Origin: Bacteroidales bacterium | GTDB taxonomy: Bacteria; Bacteroidota; Bacteroidia; Bacteroidales; UBA932 | DNA: 42,815 bases | Direction of reading: 5' to 3' | Assembly: GCA_017439305.1 (NCBI GenBank) | Contig: JAFSJK010000008.1 | Span: 1-42,815 of the forward strand | Part shown: positions 26,043 to 33,567 of the stretch, piece after piece | Layout of the letters: each line of letters begins with the position of its first letter | How positions within the stretch are numbered: position 1 is the first letter of the stretch | Translations under genes and position numbers: made by a program | The notes under the pieces: model-generated | The model's database searches: none | Told to the model about the DNA's origin: nothing | Seen by the model: only the letters and a program-made list of their open reading frames with translations

Positions 26043-29000
26043 ATGATGAGAAAGTATTTGTTCCTTGCCGCAGCGCTTCTTGCGCTGGCAGGCTGCACCA
26101 GCCGTCTGGAAACGGATATTCCCGAAACCAACATGACGCTCATCGCCAGGACGGAGAGTTCGGCTGCCTCCAGGACCGTCGTGGAAGGGGAAACCCATGT
26201 CTATTGGGAGCCGGGGGATAATATTACGGTCTTTTCTGGGACTCAGAGAGGTAATTTCCGGGCGGATATTTCCGAGCCCTCTGATACGGCGCCTTTCCGC
26301 GGCTATCTGGCCGATGGGGTGGGTACGGACCTTTGGGCCTTGTTTCCTGCTTCCTGGGAAGCGAGTTACGAAAATGAAGTCATTACGACGCTTCTCCCGT
26401 GTAACCAGGAGGCCCGCGAGGGTTCCTTCGGAAGAGCGACGAATATAGCCATCGCCCATTCCACGACAGGAGCCCTCCAGTTTTACAACGTGGGAGGCGG
26501 CGTCCGTTTCTCGGTCCAGGAAGAAGGCATCCGGAAAGTGGTTTTCCAAGGTCTGGACGGAGAAGTCCTCGCCGGAGAGATCCGGATTGGTTTCGAAGAC
26601 GGCCGTCCGGCGGTGCTGGATGTCAAGAATGGGAAGCGTTCCATCGTCCTCAGGGCCCCGTATCCGGGAACCTTCCAGAAAGATACATGGTATTACTTTG
26701 TTGCGATTCCCGGTGCCTTGGAAAAGGGCTTTGAGATGCATTTCTTCAAGGAGAACGGCCATGGTTCTCGCGCGTTTGAGAAATCCGTTACTGTCAAGCG
26801 GAGCATTTACGGTACCCTGACCCATGCGGACGATGGTGTAAGCTATGCCGATTTCTCCGACGGATCGGTCGGATTCAAGGACGATCAGGTGAAAACCATC
26901 CTGGTCAACAGCTTCGACTTGGATAACAACGGAAGGATCTCCCTGAGTGAAGCGGCTGTCGTCCGTTCTTTCCTGTCGAATAAAGCTCCGACCCGAGCCG
27001 ATGACGGGAGAGTGAGCCTCTTTGCCGGTACCGGCATCACCTTTTTCGATGAGATGGTCTATTTCACCGGACTGACCCGGATTGAGGACGGTGCGTTTGC
27101 CGGCTGCACGGAACTGACCTCCGTTACCCTTCCGGAGAGCATCACTTCCATTGGTGACATTGCCTTCAACGGCTGTACCGGTCTGGAGTCCATCACGGTG
27201 ATGTCCCCTACGCCTCCTGAAATCGGAACCGACGCCTTTGCCAATACGGGTGACTGCCCCATCTGTGTTCCCGAGGAGGCCGTGGAACAGTACGTCTCGC
27301 TGTGGGACGAATATGCCCCCCGCATCCAGGCGGTTGAGTTCGATTATCCGGTACCGGAGGCTGTCGACCTGGGCCTTCCTTCCGGTGTGAAATGGGCTTC
27401 CTGGAACCTGGGCGCTTCTAAGCCGGAGGAGTACGGTTATTATTTTGCATGGGGTGAAACGGAACCGAAGACGGTTTTTAACGAGTCGAATTACAAGTGG
27501 TATGAAAGCGAGGGTGAATCGGTGGGATTGACCAAATACTGCATGTATTCTGAAGCAGGATTTGAAGGATTCCGGGATGAAAAGATGATGCTGGACCCGG
27601 AAGATGACACCGCCCGTGTTAACCTCGGCGAGGACTGGCGAATGCCTACGGCTGGGGACTGGGACGAACTGGCTCGTCTGTGTTCCTTTGACTGGGTCTC
27701 CCTGGGCGGCGTGTCCTGTGTGAAACTCACCGGCCCCAACGGGAACAGTATCATCCTCCCTCCTGGCGGTGGTGCAACTGACGCTGATTTTCAGGAAATC
27801 GGTGAGAGTGGATTATTCTGGTCCTCTGCCGGCGTCCATATTGAAGCGGATGAAGTCGGTGCCTGGATATTCGGTTTTTATGAGGATATGGACAAGGAAG
27901 ATGAAGGCTTTCCTTATCCGGACCGGTGTCTGTTGACCTCACCCAATGGCCCCCGTCCATATGGTTTAACCATCCGTCCGGTGTCCGGTCCGGAACCGGT
28001 TCTGGCTGAAAGCGTTTCGTTGGACAAGACCGAGATCGATATACAATATGGCGAAACCGTAATCCTGAACGCTTCCATCCTTCCTGAAAACACAACGCAT
28101 AAGGAGCTGCTCTGGATTACGGATGACGATAATGTCGTCACCGTATCCGCCAAAGGCGAGGTGACCGGAATCCGAGTCGGAGAGGCCACCGTGTATGCCC
28201 TGGTCATGGACGGATGTATCATGGCTCAATGTACGGTCCGGGTCGGTATGCCGGAAGTGGTGGATCTGGGACTTCCATCCGGTATCAAATGGGGTTCCTT
28301 CAATCTGGGATCCTCCTATCCCTATGGTGATTATTATGCATGGGGGGAGACGAGCCCGCACTATAAGGCCGGCGGTGCCCAGTCGGATTCTCCGGAGTGG
28401 GAAACGGGGTATGACGCAAACGGAGAATTCATCAGGGATTACAGCTGGAGATCCTACCGGTTTGTGGAGGATTATCAGGAGTATTCTTCCGGCTATTCTT
28501 TCGATTTGTCCAAATACTCGGATGATGGTGGCAGGTGGTCGGAAGGAGACTGTAAAACGTATCTGGATCCGGAAGATGACGCGGCCCATGCGTTGCTGGG
28601 GGGAGACTGGAGAATGCCTTCTTGGGCGGAGATGAATGAATTGAAGAACTATTGTACATGGGAATGGACGACGCAAGAGGGTGTAAACGGATATCAAGTG
28701 ACGAGTCCTGCCAATGGCAACAGCATTTTCCTTCCTGCTGCTGATGCCCGCTACGGAACAAGTCTCGATGATCCTGGAATCTACGGCTATTATTGGACGG
28801 CCTCCCGTTGGCCGACGGATCGTTCTGCGGTCGGCATGAGCTTCGATGCCGATAAGGTATCGGTTGGCGGTTTTGCGCGCTATTATGGTTTCTCCATCCG
28901 TCCTGTCCAGGGAACCGTTCCCATCCCTGTCGAGGACGTCTCCTTGAATATCTACGAGGATTCGATACTCATTGGCGAATCCGTCACGTTAGTGGCGACG

Positions 29001-29744
29001 GTCTATCCTTCCAACGCGACATTCCCGGATTTGAGCTGGACGTACTCGTATGGATGGTACAGCGGAGGCGGGACCGGAAGTACGGTTTCTTTAAAGAGAG
29101 AAGGGGATGGAGTTGTCGTGACGGGCTTGGCTGCCGGTACCGCCACCATCAGGGTCATCAGCCAGGATGGCGGCAAGATGGCCATCTGCAATCTTTCCAT
29201 CGTCGATCCGGTGGATATCCTGGTGGAGGATTTGGTAGGTTCCTATACCTGCAGTTCGTCAAAAGAAGCCAGTGAACAACCCTGGACGATAGAGGTCGTA
29301 AAGGACAAAGATGATAGCCATAAGGTATGGTTCTATAATTTGTTCGCCTGGTCAGCCTGGTCTTCCGATGATACTGTATTCTACGGTACCGTTGATGAAA
29401 CCAATGGTACCGTCACCATCCCTTATGGCCAACAATCAGAGTTCCTGTACCAGGGAGAAACGCCCATAACCCTCTTCTGGCTCGATACCGAGAGTAATTA
29501 TGACGTGACGGGCTCGAATACGGTAACCATCCGAAAGGATGATTCCGGGAAGGTTATCGGACTCGTCTTCGATGAGACTTTGGGGTTCGTTGGCATGGTT
29601 GGGGATCTGGGCTATATCGGTTATGCTTATCCCGCTATCACTGCTGTTAAAGAGGGTGAATCCGTTTCAGCGGCTCCCCGCCAGCAAGGGAAGAGCCTGC
29701 TTCCCAATAGTTTGGGTGGGTCTCTTTTAGAAAGGCCTGATTGA
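26043..29744 (+). CDS. Large mosaic surface lipoprotein: fimbrillin-like, EF-hand, BspA LRR, two FISUMP and two BIG_2 domains
   Basis: A 1233-residue lipoprotein (lipobox LAGC, C18). I start at ATG 26043, which has GGAGG five bases upstream; 26028 and 26046 are alternatives. Order from sequence: fimbrillin-like region (about 25-265); dockerin/EF-hand loop DLDNNGRISLSEA (about 292); BspA-type leucine-rich repeats (about 335-420, with FAGCTELTSVTLPESITSIG); FISUMP-type domain 1 (about 438-648, begins VDLGLPSGVKWASWNLG); BIG_2 domain 1 (about 650-735); FISUMP 2 (about 737-958, begins VDLGLPSGIKWGSFNLG); BIG_2 2 (about 960-1060); and an unassigned C-terminal domain. Such repeats are typical of surface adhesins or glycan-binding proteins. 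No catalytic motif is seen. Base use is more AT-rich than the neighbouring genes. Confidence 0.85.
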   Translation: MMRKYLFLAAALLALAGCTSRLETDIPETNMTLIARTESSAASRTVVEGETHVYWEPGDNITVFSGTQRGNFRADISEPSDTAPFRGYLADGVGTDLWALFPASWEASYENEVITTLLPCNQEAREGSFGRATNIAIAHSTTGALQFYNVGGGVRFSVQEEGIRKVVFQGLDGEVLAGEIRIGFEDGRPAVLDVKNGKRSIVLRAPYPGTFQKDTWYYFVAIPGALEKGFEMHFFKENGHGSRAFEKSVTVKRSIYGTLTHADDGVSYADFSDGSVGFKDDQVKTILVNSFDLDNNGRISLSEAAVVRSFLSNKAPTRADDGRVSLFAGTGITFFDEMVYFTGLTRIEDGAFAGCTELTSVTLPESITSIGDIAFNGCTGLESITVMSPTPPEIGTDAFANTGDCPICVPEEAVEQYVSLWDEYAPRIQAVEFDYPVPEAVDLGLPSGVKWASWNLGASKPEEYGYYFAWGETEPKTVFNESNYKWYESEGESVGLTKYCMYSEAGFEGFRDEKMMLDPEDDTARVNLGEDWRMPTAGDWDELARLCSFDWVSLGGVSCVKLTGPNGNSIILPPGGGATDADFQEIGESGLFWSSAGVHIEADEVGAWIFGFYEDMDKEDEGFPYPDRCLLTSPNGPRPYGLTIRPVSGPEPVLAESVSLDKTEIDIQYGETVILNASILPENTTHKELLWITDDDNVVTVSAKGEVTGIRVGEATVYALVMDGCIMAQCTVRVGMPEVVDLGLPSGIKWGSFNLGSSYPYGDYYAWGETSPHYKAGGAQSDSPEWETGYDANGEFIRDYSWRSYRFVEDYQEYSSGYSFDLSKYSDDGGRWSEGDCKTYLDPEDDAAHALLGGDWRMPSWAEMNELKNYCTWEWTTQEGVNGYQVTSPANGNSIFLPAADARYGTSLDDPGIYGYYWTASRWPTDRSAVGMSFDADKVSVGGFARYYGFSIRPVQGTVPIPVEDVSLNIYEDSILIGESVTLVATVYPSNATFPDLSWTYSYGWYSGGGTGSTVSLKREGDGVVVTGLAAGTATIRVISQDGGKMAICNLSIVDPVDILVEDLVGSYTCSSSKEASEQPWTIEVVKDKDDSHKVWFYNLFAWSAWSSDDTVFYGTVDETNGTVTIPYGQQSEFLYQGETPITLFWLDTESNYDVTGSNTVTIRKDDSGKVIGLVFDETLGFVGMVGDLGYIGYAYPAITAVKEGESVSAAPRQQGKSLLPNSLGGSLLERPD

Positions 29745-29753
29745 GCATAGCCC

Positions 29754-29784
29754 TTGCTTTTTCAGATAATTATTCCTATCTTTG
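29754..29784 (+). promoter_or_regulatory. Promoter of the rpsF-rpsR-rplI operon
   Basis: TTG at 29754-29756, 20 bases, then TATCTTTG at 29777-29784. Matches the Bacteroidetes consensus. Leader of roughly 65 bases to the rpsF ATG. Confidence 0.75.
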
Positions 29785-29800
29785 CAGTCCTTTTTGGGCC

Positions 29801-29825
29801 CTTTGTGTCCCGGAAAGGACTTAAG
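29801..29825 (+). promoter_or_regulatory. Hairpin in the rpsF leader, candidate S6:S18 autoregulatory site
   Basis: GTCC (29807-29810) and GGAC (29817-29820) enclose the loop CGGAAA. A second short pairing, CTT with AAG (29801-29803 and 29823-29825), closes it across an internal loop. Many bacteria control rpsF-rpsR through an S6:S18-binding leader hairpin with a CCG-containing bulge. The position fits and the sequence contains CCCGG, but I could not match the motif rigorously. Confidence 0.35.
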
Positions 29826-29853
29826 TATTTAATAAACAATTAATTAACAAACA

Positions 29854-30228
29854 ATGGTTAACCAGTACGAGACCGTATTCATTGCAACTCCCGTTTTGTC
29901 TGAGGCCCAGATGAAGGATGCGGTTGCCAAGTACACCCAGCTCATCCGCGACAACGGCGGTGAGATCGTGTACGAAGAGGATTGGGGCCTGCGTCAGCTC
30001 GCTTATCCGATCCAGCACAAAACCTCAGGTTTCTATTACCTGATCGAGTTCAAGGCCGACTCGCAGTTCGTCGCCACCCTCGAGACCCAGTATCACCGTG
30101 ACGAGCGCATCATCCGCTTCCTGACCGTCGCCCTGGACAAGGACGCCGTCGCCTACGCCGAGAAGCGCCGCGCCAATAAGGCTGCCAAGGCCTCTGCCGC
30201 CGAGGCTCCCAAGACCGAAGAAGAGTAA
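29854..30228 (+). CDS. rpsF: 30S ribosomal protein S6
   Basis: 124 residues. The N-terminus [15 protein letters not shown] and the central [14 protein letters not shown] with [10 protein letters not shown] are diagnostic of bS6. The Ala/Lys/Glu-rich C-terminal tail is normal for the phylum. bS6 binds the 30S platform together with bS18, encoded 18 bp downstream. First gene of the ribosomal operon, with its own promoter and a leader of about 65 bases. Confidence 0.97.
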   Translation: MVNQYETVFIATPVLSEAQMKDAVAKYTQLIRDNGGEIVYEEDWGLRQLAYPIQHKTSGFYYLIEFKADSQFVATLETQYHRDERIIRFLTVALDKDAVAYAEKRRANKAAKASAAEAPKTEEE

Positions 30229-30246
30229 TCAAAGGAGGAATTCATC

Positions 30247-30516
30247 ATGGCAAACGAAAACAGCGAAATCCGTTATCTGAACCCTCCGACCGTGGAGGTT
30301 CGCAAGAAGAAATACTGCCGCTTCAAGAAAGCAGGTATCAAGTATGTCGATTACAAGGACCCTGAGTTCCTCAAGAAGTTCCTCAACGAGCAGGGCAAGA
30401 TCCTTCCCCGCCGCATCACCGGTACTTCCCTGAAGTTCCAGCGCAAGGTCGCCCAGGCCATCAAGCGGGCCCGTTCCCTTGCTCTCCTTCCGTATGTCAC
30501 TGACCTTCTTAAATAA
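30247..30516 (+). CDS. rpsR: 30S ribosomal protein S18
   Basis: 89 residues. The conserved core [18 protein letters not shown] and the C-terminal [20 protein letters not shown] are typical of bS18. An AAAGGAGG-like sequence lies shortly upstream (30230-30238), a rather strong ribosome binding site for this genome. It sits between rpsF and rplI in the usual order, without an intervening ssb gene. Confidence 0.97.
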   Translation: MANENSEIRYLNPPTVEVRKKKYCRFKKAGIKYVDYKDPEFLKKFLNEQGKILPRRITGTSLKFQRKVAQAIKRARSLALLPYVTDLLK

Positions 30517-30524
30517 TCTGCCTT

Positions 30525-30971
30525 ATGGAAATTTTGCTGAAGAAAGATGTGGCCAATCTCGGCTACGCAGGTGAGATCGTCAAGGTCAAGGCCGGTTATG
30601 CAATGAACTATCTCGTGCCGCAGGGCTTCGCCACCGTGGCCACCGAGTCCGTGAAGAAGCAGCATGCGGAGACCCTCCGTCAGCGTGCGCACAAGGAGGC
30701 CAAGCTCGTCGCCGACGCCGAGGCCCTCGCCGCCACCCTGAACGCCCAGGTCCTCGAGGTCGCTGCCAAGGTTGGTGAGACCGGCAAGCTCTATGGCTCC
30801 GTCACCACCGAGCAGCTCGCCGAGGCGCTCGCCGCCAAGGGACTGAACATCGACAAGAAGGACATCACCATCCTCGCCTCCGAGGTGAAGGAACTGGGTG
30901 AGTACGAGGCCGCCGTGAAACTCTACAAGGGCATCAAGGGCACCTTCAAGTTCAACGTGGTCGCCGAGTAA
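30525..30971 (+). CDS. rplI: 50S ribosomal protein L9
   Basis: 148 residues. The N-terminal domain MEILLKKDVANLGYAGEIV with the signature KAGYAMNYLVPQGFA is standard for bL9. A long connecting helix and the C-terminal RNA-binding domain follow (GKLYGSVTTEQLAEAL). Last gene of the operon; a strong terminator hairpin begins 50 bases downstream. Confidence 0.97.
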   Translation: MEILLKKDVANLGYAGEIVKVKAGYAMNYLVPQGFATVATESVKKQHAETLRQRAHKEAKLVADAEALAATLNAQVLEVAAKVGETGKLYGSVTTEQLAEALAAKGLNIDKKDITILASEVKELGEYEAAVKLYKGIKGTFKFNVVAE

Positions 30972-31020
30972 ATCCTTGCATCGTCCTCCGGTCCTTTCGG
31001 GCCGGGAACGGTCCATTTTC

Positions 31021-31062
31021 AAACAAAGACATCCGGAAACAATCCGGATGTCTTTGTTTTTG
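31021..31062 (+). terminator. Strong intrinsic terminator of the ribosomal operon
   Basis: A perfect 17-bp stem (31021-31037 with 31043-31059), loop AACAA, followed by T residues. The left arm is AT-rich at its base and GC-rich at its tip. Confidence 0.92.
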
Positions 31063-31107
31063 TTGATTGCCAGTTACTTATCCTGCAAGGAAACAGGTCT
31101 TCCCACA

Positions 31108-31139
31108 TTTGCCCCCGAGCGCTCCGCTCCCTACCTTTG
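31108..31139 (+). promoter_or_regulatory. Promoter facing no protein gene; likely drives a small RNA
   Basis: TTTG at 31108-31111, 20 bases, TACCTTTG at 31132-31139: both boxes and spacing fit the Bacteroidetes consensus. Downstream on this strand there is no coding gene, only a compact structured segment and a terminator before the end of the convergent acyl-CoA synthetase gene. Confidence 0.7.
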
Positions 31140-31143
31140 CGGG

Positions 31144-31236
31144 GATACCTGCCACCGTTTCCGGTTGAGCACTCAGGCCCGTCTGCCGTGAGGGTATCGT
31201 CCGGGGGATGGCGTTTCCGCCATCCCCTTTCTGATT
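31144..31236 (+). ncRNA. Candidate structured small RNA of about 93 nt
   Basis: Between a canonical promoter and an intrinsic terminator lies a segment that folds on paper as a three-way junction. P1 is GATACC (31144-31149) with GGTATC (31193-31198). P2 is ACCG/CGGT (31154-31157 with 31162-31165, loop TTTC). P3 is CTCAGG with CCGTGAG (31172-31177 with 31186-31192, one bulged G). The terminator hairpin follows after a few bases. No convincing open frame with a start fits the transcript. I looked for SRP RNA domain IV motifs and 6S-like organisation and did not find them. It is either an unannotated small RNA or a known family I do not recognise. Confidence 0.55.
31204..31236 (+). terminator. 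Intrinsic terminator of the candidate small RNA
   Basis: A perfect 10-bp GC-rich stem (31204-31213 with 31218-31227), loop TTTC, then TTTCTGATTATT. It reaches into the stop codon of the convergent gene. On the other strand the same hairpin lacks a T tract. Confidence 0.8.
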
Positions 31237-32956
31237 ATTCCTCTTCCTTCTTCCCGTCTTCCTTGACGGGCTTCTCCGGCTCGTCGCCGTGGGAATCCTT
31301 GTACTTGAAGCGGCGGATCTTCTGGGTGGCGGTCTTCTCGAACGGTTCCTTCATCGCATCGACTTCACCGATCTTGGAGTTCTTGCCCACCTTCTTGTTC
31401 ACCCAGTCCAAAACGGCCTTCTTGCGGTTTTCCAGTTCTTCGAACCATTTGTCTTCGACGGCCTGGTCCCAGTTGAGGGCGTTGTCGGAGAATTTGACGA
31501 GGGCGACGAGCTTGCCGTCACGTTCCATCACGAGGGATTCCTCCACGCCTTCGAAGTTATTGATTACCTGTTCAATCTCTTCGGGATAGATGTTTTCGCC
31601 GGAAGGACCCAGGATGGTGTTGTTCAGGCGGCCCTTGATGTAGTAGTTGCCCTGATTGTCTACGGTGGCGACGTCGTTGGTATGGAACCAGCCTTCGTCG
31701 TCCAGGACCTGCAGCGTACGCTCGGGATCCTTGTAGTAGCCCAGCATCACGTTGTTGCCGCGGACGACGATCTCGCCTTCTCCATTGGCCGGATTCACGT
31801 TGTCCAGCCGGATGTCAACCTTGTAGGTGGCGACTCCGATGGATCCGAGGTGCTTCTTCTTGTTCACCATCACGTTGCATACCAGCGGCGCGGTCTCGGT
31901 GAGGCCGTAGCCGACAGCATACGGGAACTTGCAGTCGATGAGGAACTGTTCCACCATCGGGTCCAGCTTGGCGCCGCCGATGCCGAAGAACTGGAGTTTC
32001 CCACCGAAGGAATTCACCATGCGCCGGCCGATGAACCAGTGCAGGATGCCGGGAATATGCTTGTCGGCCCAGGAAAGGATGCGGCTCTTCTGGATGGTAG
32101 GCAGGACACTGTTCTTCACCACCTTCTCGATGATCAGGGGAACGGACAGCACGACGGTGGGCTTCACCTTCTTCATCGCTCCGAGCAGGATGGTCGGAGT
32201 CGGTGGTTTCTGCAGGGTATAGCACGTGGCACCCACATAGAAGGAATACAGTGTGGAAACGCTCATTTCGTAAGCGTGGGCGGCCGGGAGGATGCTCAGG
32301 AAGCGGTCTTTCTTAAAAGCGGGCTTCGCCTTGAAGGCGGCCGCCAGGTTGCTGGACAGGTTGCGGTGGCTCAGCATTACGCCCTTGGCCTTGCCGGTCG
32401 TGCCGGAAGTGTAGATGATGCAGGCCAGGTCGTCCGGCTGCGGATCTTTCACCCATCCGTTGCACTTGAAGTTCTCCTTGTCTTTCTTGAGGAATTCGAA
32501 GGTTTCGATGTCGATGATGAGGGTGAGCTTCTGCTTGCACTCTTCGCTGAGTTTCGGCATCATCCGCTTGGAGATGAAGATGACCTTCGACTCGGAATGG
32601 TTCAGGATGTTGGTGAGTTCGTGCTCCGAGCTGTCCGGAAGGACGGGGACGGCCACGCGGCCGAAGGCCGTTGCGGCAAAGAAGGCCACCACCCAGTTGG
32701 GCATGTTCTGCGAGAAGATGGCGACCCGGTCTCCGTGCTTGATGCCGAAGCGGGACATCCGCTGCGAAAGCCGTTCGGTCTTGGTGCGGAAATCCGCGTA
32801 AGTATAGCACTGACCGCCGTCTACGAACTGGTAGGCAATCCGTTTCGCATAATTGGTGGTGGCGTAGTCAAAGACCTTATGAAGGGTGGTACAGGTGTTC
32901 TCGCGGTTCCGGTATCTCCGCCAGGCTTTGTAGGGACTCTTGATTTTCTTGGCCAT
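31235..32956 (-). CDS. Long-chain acyl-CoA synthetase (AMP-binding)
   Basis: A 573-residue ANL-superfamily adenylating enzyme. The AMP-binding P-loop YTSGTTGKAKGVMLSHRN, the VGYGLTETAPLV motif and the hinge region GRLNNTILGPSGENIYPEEIE are clear. It should activate fatty acids to acyl-CoA, or possibly acyl-ACP, with ATP. Compared with E. coli FadD the length is similar and the C-terminus ends in a charged Lys/Glu tail. It lies 27 bp downstream of a PlsC-like acyltransferase, so the pair may channel fatty acids into phospholipid. Substrate chain length is inference. Confidence 0.9.
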   Translation of the reverse strand: MAKKIKSPYKAWRRYRNRENTCTTLHKVFDYATTNYAKRIAYQFVDGGQCYTYADFRTKTERLSQRMSRFGIKHGDRVAIFSQNMPNWVVAFFAATAFGRVAVPVLPDSSEHELTNILNHSESKVIFISKRMMPKLSEECKQKLTLIIDIETFEFLKKDKENFKCNGWVKDPQPDDLACIIYTSGTTGKAKGVMLSHRNLSSNLAAAFKAKPAFKKDRFLSILPAAHAYEMSVSTLYSFYVGATCYTLQKPPTPTILLGAMKKVKPTVVLSVPLIIEKVVKNSVLPTIQKSRILSWADKHIPGILHWFIGRRMVNSFGGKLQFFGIGGAKLDPMVEQFLIDCKFPYAVGYGLTETAPLVCNVMVNKKKHLGSIGVATYKVDIRLDNVNPANGEGEIVVRGNNVMLGYYKDPERTLQVLDDEGWFHTNDVATVDNQGNYYIKGRLNNTILGPSGENIYPEEIEQVINNFEGVEESLVMERDGKLVALVKFSDNALNWDQAVEDKWFEELENRKKAVLDWVNKKVGKNSKIGEVDAMKEPFEKTATQKIRRFKYKDSHGDEPEKPVKEDGKKEEE

Positions 32957-32983
32957 AGGGACAGGTTTTCAGTTCGTTCGAGT

Positions 32984-33565
32984 TCAGGGGACGATAAATC
33001 CGTCCTTGTGCTTCCCCTGGATGCCCAGGGGCCTGTAGATGTCATAGATGCGCTGCATGTCCGCCTTGGGATCGTCCGTCAGTTCGATGGGTTCGCCGAC
33101 GCTGATGCGCTTGCGTCCCCAGTCATAATAGCCGACATAGACAGTCGCGCCGGTTTCCCGGGCAATCAGGTGGAAGCCGGTCTTCCAGCGCTTGGTGGCC
33201 TTGCGGGTTCCTTCCGGGGCGATGGCGAGATGGAATTCCTCCGCCTGGTCCATCTGGTGGATGAGGCTGCGCACCATCGAGGCCGCGCTTTCCCGGTCCA
33301 CGGGAACCGCTCCGCAGGCGCGGAGGATGGGACCGAGGGGCCAGAAGAAGAACTCCTTCTTGATCATGATGTGGGCGACCTTTCCGAACTGGGTATAGAA
33401 CAGGTAGCTCACGAGGAAATCCCAGACGGAGGTGTGGGGAACGCCGAGTACGATGGCTTTCTTCTCCTTCATCGGACCGCCGACGCTTTCCCAGCCCATC
33501 TTGCGGAGCCACCAGCCGCAGAATTTCGCCCATCCGGGGCGCACTTGACTTTTGATCTTTCCCAT
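32984..33565 (-). CDS. PlsC-like 1-acylglycerol-3-phosphate acyltransferase
   Basis: A 193-residue acyltransferase with the catalytic HTSVWD (HxxxxD) motif near residue 44 and the substrate-binding APEGTR block near residue 117. It is shorter than typical PlsC (about 240 residues) and has little hydrophobic sequence at the N-terminus, so it belongs to a small soluble-looking subgroup. It probably transfers acyl chains to a lyso-phospholipid or a related lipid at the inner membrane. It begins two bases after the parE stop and precedes the acyl-CoA synthetase gene, suggesting one transcript. Confidence 0.85.
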   Translation of the reverse strand: MGKIKSQVRPGWAKFCGWWLRKMGWESVGGPMKEKKAIVLGVPHTSVWDFLVSYLFYTQFGKVAHIMIKKEFFFWPLGPILRACGAVPVDRESAASMVRSLIHQMDQAEEFHLAIAPEGTRKATKRWKTGFHLIARETGATVYVGYYDWGRKRISVGEPIELTDDPKADMQRIYDIYRPLGIQGKHKDGFIVP

Positions 33566-33567
33566 GG

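Noticed and set aside
29744-29762. Intrinsic terminator after the mosaic lipoprotein
   Set aside because: Only a four-base stem (AGCA/TGCT) before the T run; too weak to call, and it overlaps the rpsF promoter -33 box.
30976-31191. A 71-codon plus-strand frame through the rplI terminator
   Set aside because: It crosses a strong intrinsic terminator and a promoter and has low-complexity coding signal; the structured RNA explanation fits the region better.
31141-31236. SRP (4.5S) RNA
   Set aside because: The size is right, but the conserved domain IV internal-loop sequences and GNRA-type apical loop were not found.
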